Positions 59,073 through 64,000 of a stretch of DNA of 64,000 nucleotides are shown here, piece after piece. The notes beneath the pieces are model-generated. The model was not told where the DNA came from. It made no database searches and saw nothing but the letters and a program-made list of their open reading frames with translations. The first letter of the stretch is position 1; every line of letters starts with the position of its first letter. This stretch comes from Bolinopsis microptera (lineage: Eukaryota > Ctenophora > Tentaculata > Lobata > Bolinopsidae), in contig NC_087079.1 of NCBI RefSeq assembly GCF_026151205.1, forward strand, positions 11,088,635 to 11,152,634, given 5' to 3'. A program made the translations under genes and the position numbers.

Positions 59073-61374
59073 TCAGAGCAAGTAGCGCTTACTACGGTCA
59101 CATGGTCAGTGTCCAATGCATGGATGGTGACTGTCCTCGGCCACTGCTATTGTCTACTTTCTCTCTGTTCTCCCCTATGGTGGCTTACTCGATGCAGTAG
59201 CGTGTACTTTTTTCTTTTGTGGAGGAATACCTTCAGTTGTTCATCTTACTTTGCTCACCTACTTGAGGGCGGCAAAGTACCTGCTCTTACTTAAACGTCA
59301 TGTCTAACTTCTTCATATACAGGCCTGGACTGTGCCCAGTTTCAAGAGGGTTTGTAGTAGAGTTGGTTGTGGGAGGGAGGCGGGTTCTGCAGGAAGAGGC
59401 AGGTTGGTGCATATGAGATTAGTAAGAGAACTTTGGTGACTGATCAGAGCGAACAAATAACCGCATGCTAAGTTAAATTTCAAAATATGAATGTCTGTGG
59501 TTTCTTCCCGGAGAAAGCATTTGCAAAATGGAAAAAATTATATTGCTTTTTTTTGCTCTAATTTCAAATATTAAAGATGGAACTGGAACAAAACTCACAG
59601 ATTTGACTGAAATTTTGTTGGTTACTTATTAATCTATGGATGCATAGGAGTTAGGACCAAAACAATCGAGGTGTACTGGAAGTTTGAACTTAGTTATGAT
59701 GAAAAATTCCAGAGAAAGTGTGTCGGCACAATTCTTGTATTCATCAACTTTCATAACATAAACAATACAAATAAGGCGAACTGTTGATTTCTATAAATAT
59801 TTCTGTTTGTTAGAAAACAATGGAATACAGGTATTTCTTTTGTAAGCAAACAATGGAGATGAAGGTATCCATAATAAATTATCGAATTAGGTTTCAATAA
59901 AATGGAGACTTCATTGGAACTTATTGTGCTTTTGTTTAGCGATAAATGACTGAGAACCAAAGGTCATTTAAACCGGCGTTCTTAGAGATTATTAAAATCA
60001 TCATGTGCTATTCGTTACGTTCTGTAGATTCCAAAGCTGGATTATAGAGAGTGATAAATGTTATTGGTGGAATTTTCGTCATTTTTATTTTCATCCCTAG
60101 TTTTACATGGTTGATATGCAACTTGCTTAACGTGGTCTGCTAGTGGTCCTCTTAACTTACAAATCATAACCAACTTGTACGAGTAGTGAGGCAAAAAAAG
60201 AGGAATTTCAGTTTTTAAAGTCAATATAAATCTTCTGTGAATAAAACGTTTCCGATCTGTCTTGTTTTCCTGGGGTTCAAAATTTAAAACTATATTTAGT
60301 AAAAACCATGCTGAATGAACCGTTGCTACTACTAGGGTACGAAAGTACAATCTACGTCAGTAACCTCTCAGTGATATCCCTGTCCCGCATCAGAGCTGCA
60401 GTTCCCTTTTAGAATTTATGCCCAAACAGTAACATCACATAGTAAAAATAGATTTCTGCTTTATTTTCGGGCTGCTTACTGTGGTTCTACATGCATTCAC
60501 TTGCACAGGTTCCCTTATGAACTTATCAGGATAGCAGTATAATTAACTGACCAGTGCTCAGGATATCTAATGCGTGTCCCACCATTTTCAATCTCCTGCT
60601 TCGTATCTTGTTCGACACCTTGTAGGTTGCCTTCCTGTCCTTGAACTTCCTTGAGATTGCCAGCAACATAATTGTGTATAAACCCGTCCTAATTGTTCTC
60701 CCGAAGCTTTGTCGTCTCCCCGGGTTCTGATTCATGAAGGCAGTTCTGATTCGCATGCCGCAATGACAATCTGATCTGATATATGCTTATTGGAAAGTTT
60801 GGATATCGGATTAACACACAGTCTATGTACGTATGTAGGGCTGAGAGGCAACCCCATGAGGGTTCCTTCTTTATCTATGTTCTCCCTTTCTATGCTCTCA
60901 ATCCAAAAGTTAGTTATACGAAATCTTCAACATTATGTATGTTTTCCGGTCAAATCGGAAGATGAAATGCTTATAACGGTTTTTAATCATCATTACAGAT
61001 TAGCTGAGGAACATCAGTAGACCAACAGAGTCACAAAACATCTCTTGATGGAGGGGACACGTACACAACGAACCGACTGTGTTCCGTGACACCGGATCCA
61101 CTTCAATCTATGAAGAATGTTCAAACCTCAGTTTTATTACAATAGGTGATGGTGATGGTGGCTTTACTTCTGGTCTTCGGTTGTAGTATTGTTTTCCTAT
61201 CGCTCAGGAGATGGGGGAGTTCGGGAAGGGTTCAGAAGTTGAGGGATGCCTGATTTGCCTATCATATCAGCTGATCAAGTTACATCTCCCTCCAAAATAC
61301 CAATAACGCTTTCATACTACTCAATAACGTTTTCAAGTGAATTCACCCTTGATTAGTCTATTATATCACACTTT
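59073..61374. other. Non-coding, nothing supported
   Basis: Scattered short frames on both strands, such as 60526-60756 minus, lack homology or paired splice sites. A GATGGTGATGGTGG microsatellite-like patch lies near 61146. Confidence 0.4.
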
Positions 61375-61650
61375 TTCCAAAAACAAATTTTACCCTACTC
61401 AAACTCTCTAACACAGCTACTTTTTAGAAAGTTAATGTATTTAAATTACTTATCCCCCCCAAAAACTTCACCTAAACCAAACATATCACCCACATTACGC
61501 TTTCTCACTTACATAACCCCCCATTTTCACATTTACTACTCTAGCTCTAACATTCCCCCCCAACAATCACCCTACCCTACAACCTAATCCCCTCATCTCT
61601 ACCCCCATAAAATTATACCCAAACATCTTCCCCCACCCCCCTCAAACTAG
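61375..61650. other. G-depleted, C/A-rich stretch
   Basis: G almost disappears from the plus strand, while C runs and A/T remain. Texture changes abruptly at both ends. It resembles the block at 63590-64000 and may be a base-calling artefact. Confidence 0.6.
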
Positions 61651-63110
61651 GAGAGGCCCGCAGTTTGTTAAGCGGACCCAAATTTTATGTTGACATTTAA
61701 TTCTAGACATTCTTCTTGATCCTACCCAATAAAGATAAACCAACCCCCAACATATATGACCCCTGCACCACCGCCGTCCATATAATAAATCTAATCCAAT
61801 CTAAAATTACCGCGCACTCTGTGTAGTATGTGCTCTGTATCTTTACTAAGTGTGCCTAGATAACGTGTGAATTTCCTTTTTATCGATCCTGCTAAGATCG
61901 CCGATGTTCAAACTTCCCATGGTGTGTGTGTGATAATTGACCGCGTCTGTAATGAGTACGGTCGGTTTTTGTTCGAATGGTAATCGCAGTTGTATGTTCC
62001 TCTTGTCGTGGGGTAGGATTCGTGGTGCTGACGTTGTGAAGAATATAGTATAAATCTAATTATATTGTATAAATTTTGTCATGTATATAGAACAAAAATA
62101 CTTGAGGCTTAAACGATGTAGTTTATTTACGAATGATTTCTAAGCCTAACATTGTGTGTTTCCCTCATGTCCAAATGCAAGGTCTATATCAGAGATGATA
62201 GAGATGAGACATGACAGTGTGTGAAATAGGGATTTTGTCAGTTCCGCGGAGAAATCGGGGGTTTGAAAATGTTTTAAATAACCAAGAGATAAAACTTACT
62301 ATTGAATGTGATATCCGTTCGTTCATCAACAAAGGGGCCGAAAGAGTTCTGTGCGTGTGTGATCAATGAGGAGATTAAACTATTGAGACACGATGAAAAT
62401 ATAATGGTCATCTCAATAAGTAGTCATTAAACACCAATTGAGTCGTAAGGATCATTGTATGTATGCGGAGAAGGATTTGCGAATGTCGCTAGACGCAGTT
62501 GAAGAGCCGGGTAACCTAGTTACTGATAAATGAGTGCGCGACATCGATAGGAACTCCTTTTTAATGTTCGTGCAGCGCGTTGCTGAATCTACCGTTGTTT
62601 TCCGTATTATATTTTCAATATAATATAAAAAAAAAAAAAGAGATGCATTATTTATGGAGCTGTTTAACGATACTTGTACTAGTGGGTATCATGAATTACA
62701 GTGCGTAACATCAGGTACGATAGCGGTCATTCGCATATTGTTACGTAATTAGCTGAGGGGGGAGGGGGTTTCCAAATGATACGCTAGGTTATTTTGGACA
62801 CCATAGCTATGTGTAATACTGATTATGAGTGGGGATACAAAGTGCCAAATAGTGAGTACATAATATGTGAACGACCCTCAACAGCAAAGTTCGAGTTGAA
62901 AAATATAAGAATTTTAACTATTTTAATCAAACATATTTAAGCATTGATTAAACATTCGATAATAATTCGTTTTCCTGTTGTCAACTAATCAAAATAAAAG
63001 CTACCTTAGTTACAAATTTGATGTGCCAAACATTTTGGCTCAATAGTTTGTGTGCCAAATATTTGGGGGACATTTGGCCTTTGTTATTTTCCATTAATCT
63101 AATTTTGCAG
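61651..63110. other. Non-coding, nothing supported
   Basis: Normal base composition returns. There is an A-rich run at 62628-62640 after an AATATAATATAA segment. No gene or RNA was recognised. Confidence 0.4.
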
Positions 63111-63305
63111 CCGGTTTTGAGAACTAAGTATATTGCCATTTATAGGGGTATCGGAACCGACATTCAGAGAAGGGAAAAGATCTCATGTAAGAAATTATAC
63201 GTACCAATATTAAAACAATTATTGTGTACTAAAGGATTCAAACTGTTCCACTTCAGGAGTTTTAGCACCCAAACAAAAAGGTTCATTCACGAGGAGGAGG
63301 AATAG
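63111..63305 (+). CDS. Candidate terminal exon, unknown gene
   Basis: A good acceptor (taattttgcag) at 63100-63110 opens a frame that reads PVLRTKYIAIYRGIGTDIQR and continues to TAG at 63303-63305, ending RFIHEEEE. It is basic with an acidic tail. No upstream exon or family was recognised. It may be a chance frame. Confidence 0.25.
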   Translation, partial: PVLRTKYIAIYRGIGTDIQRREKISCKKLYVPILKQLLCTKGFKLFHFRSFSTQTKRFIHEEEE

Positions 63306-63589
63306 CTTAAAGAATCCGTGCAAGACAAATTGAAGAAGGATATTTCAACGTACCGCCTGGCACCGTTGTTGTATCTGTGACATGGCTACAACGGAGCATT
63401 ATGGTATATACTGTGTCAATACATTTCTCTTCCTATATTCTATTTAGTTTGTGTGTAATTTGTAATATTCCTGGTATTTTACCTGATATCACTCATGACC
63501 ATTAATCTTATCGTATATTTAACAAATTACTGGTGAAATTTTAACAAAAGTTAAAATGTTAATTTATCAAAGTTTCGTGTCCCTAAGTT

Positions 63590-64000
63590 ACCTCCCAAAG
63601 AAAAGGCACATGAAAGAAAAAACCCAATCTCTAATAACCATTAACAATATCCGATCCCCCCCTTCCACCCAATCCTATACATAAACAATCTATTTACAAT
63701 CACCAAATACCTACATAAACCCATTCTTATCTAATTCTCATTTCCCTCACAAATCTCTTATCATCCAAATCACAACAAAAACCTACCACAAACTAACCCC
63801 CAACAAAACTTCCATCCACAAATATCACATAAATCCTACACACCAACCCTTAAACCCCCATCCAAACACAATACCAACCTCCCACTTCCACTCTATAAAA
63901 CAACCAAACAACTCCCCCCTCTTTATCCCCTCCATATATCCTAACACCACTTCCACCCCATAATACCCCCCCCCAACCATTTACCAACTACTACCATCCA
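63590..64000. other. G-depleted, C/A-rich window end
   Basis: From about 63590 to the end of the window G is nearly absent from the plus strand and the sequence consists of A/C/T words with many C runs. Coding or structural features cannot be judged here. Confidence 0.65.

Noticed and set aside
1-64000. tRNA or rRNA genes, prokaryotic operons or defence systems
   Set aside because: No cloverleaf consensus or rRNA-like block was recognised, and the genes are spliced and eukaryotic throughout. A covariance-model scan would be decisive.

Overview
This window looks like metazoan nuclear DNA, most likely from a marine or early-branching invertebrate. It is AT-rich, its genes are intron-rich with standard GT-AG junctions, it has TTAGGG-type repeats, and it carries recognisable animal kinesin (KIF21) and Wee-family kinase (Myt1) genes. 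The mobile DNA is a LINE plus many small inverted-repeat elements. Nothing bacterial or CRISPR-like was seen. The assembly is visibly uneven: an 11-kb stretch reads as inflated homopolymers, there is one 100-N gap, two stretches are almost free of G, and some duplicated blocks differ by scattered single-base indels.

Layout. 0-2.7 kb: a candidate terminal exon and an intronless 623-codon orphan gene, both on the minus strand. 2.7-5.7 kb: non-coding DNA with a cluster of CACGTG motifs and one small ORF. 5.9-13.25 kb: thirteen phase-consistent minus-strand exons of a KIF21-type kinesin-4, running from the middle of the motor domain to a stop, with no WD40 repeats. Its 5' exons would fall in the corrupted block at 13.4-24.3 kb. 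24.3-25.8 kb: interstitial telomere-like repeats, one arm of a dispersed inverted repeat, and the gap. 26.2-34.2 kb: a complete 11-exon, 530-codon PKMYT1-type kinase gene (minus). One of its introns holds an oppositely oriented two-exon papain-family protease gene with an unusual galectin-like tail.

34.7-38.8 kb: three non-autonomous inverted-repeat elements (one with TTAA target duplications, one with an 8-bp duplication, one with hAT-like termini). 39.1-51.7 kb: a nested mobile-element complex. Two copies of a decayed gene with a PIN/XPG-like nuclease pattern lie as inverted arms about 7.6 kb apart. The plus-strand copy appears to be interrupted by a LINE whose first ORF combines an AlkB-like dioxygenase domain with an SGNH esterase domain, and whose second ORF has PHD, endonuclease and reverse transcriptase domains. 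That reverse transcriptase is itself interrupted by a 1.87-kb hAT-like element made mostly of a 42-bp minisatellite and flanked by a perfect 8-bp target duplication.

51.7-64 kb: mostly non-coding, with a degenerate LINE ORF1 relic, a noisy duplicated block, a hairpin, tandem CRE/E-box repeats and a few weak exon candidates.

The cellular genes show no sign of acting together: a microtubule motor, a mitotic Cdk-inhibitory kinase and a secreted or lysosomal protease. The most distinctive signals are the AlkB+SGNH LINE ORF, the protease with a galectin-like tail nested in the kinase gene, and the three-level nesting of elements at 39-50 kb.
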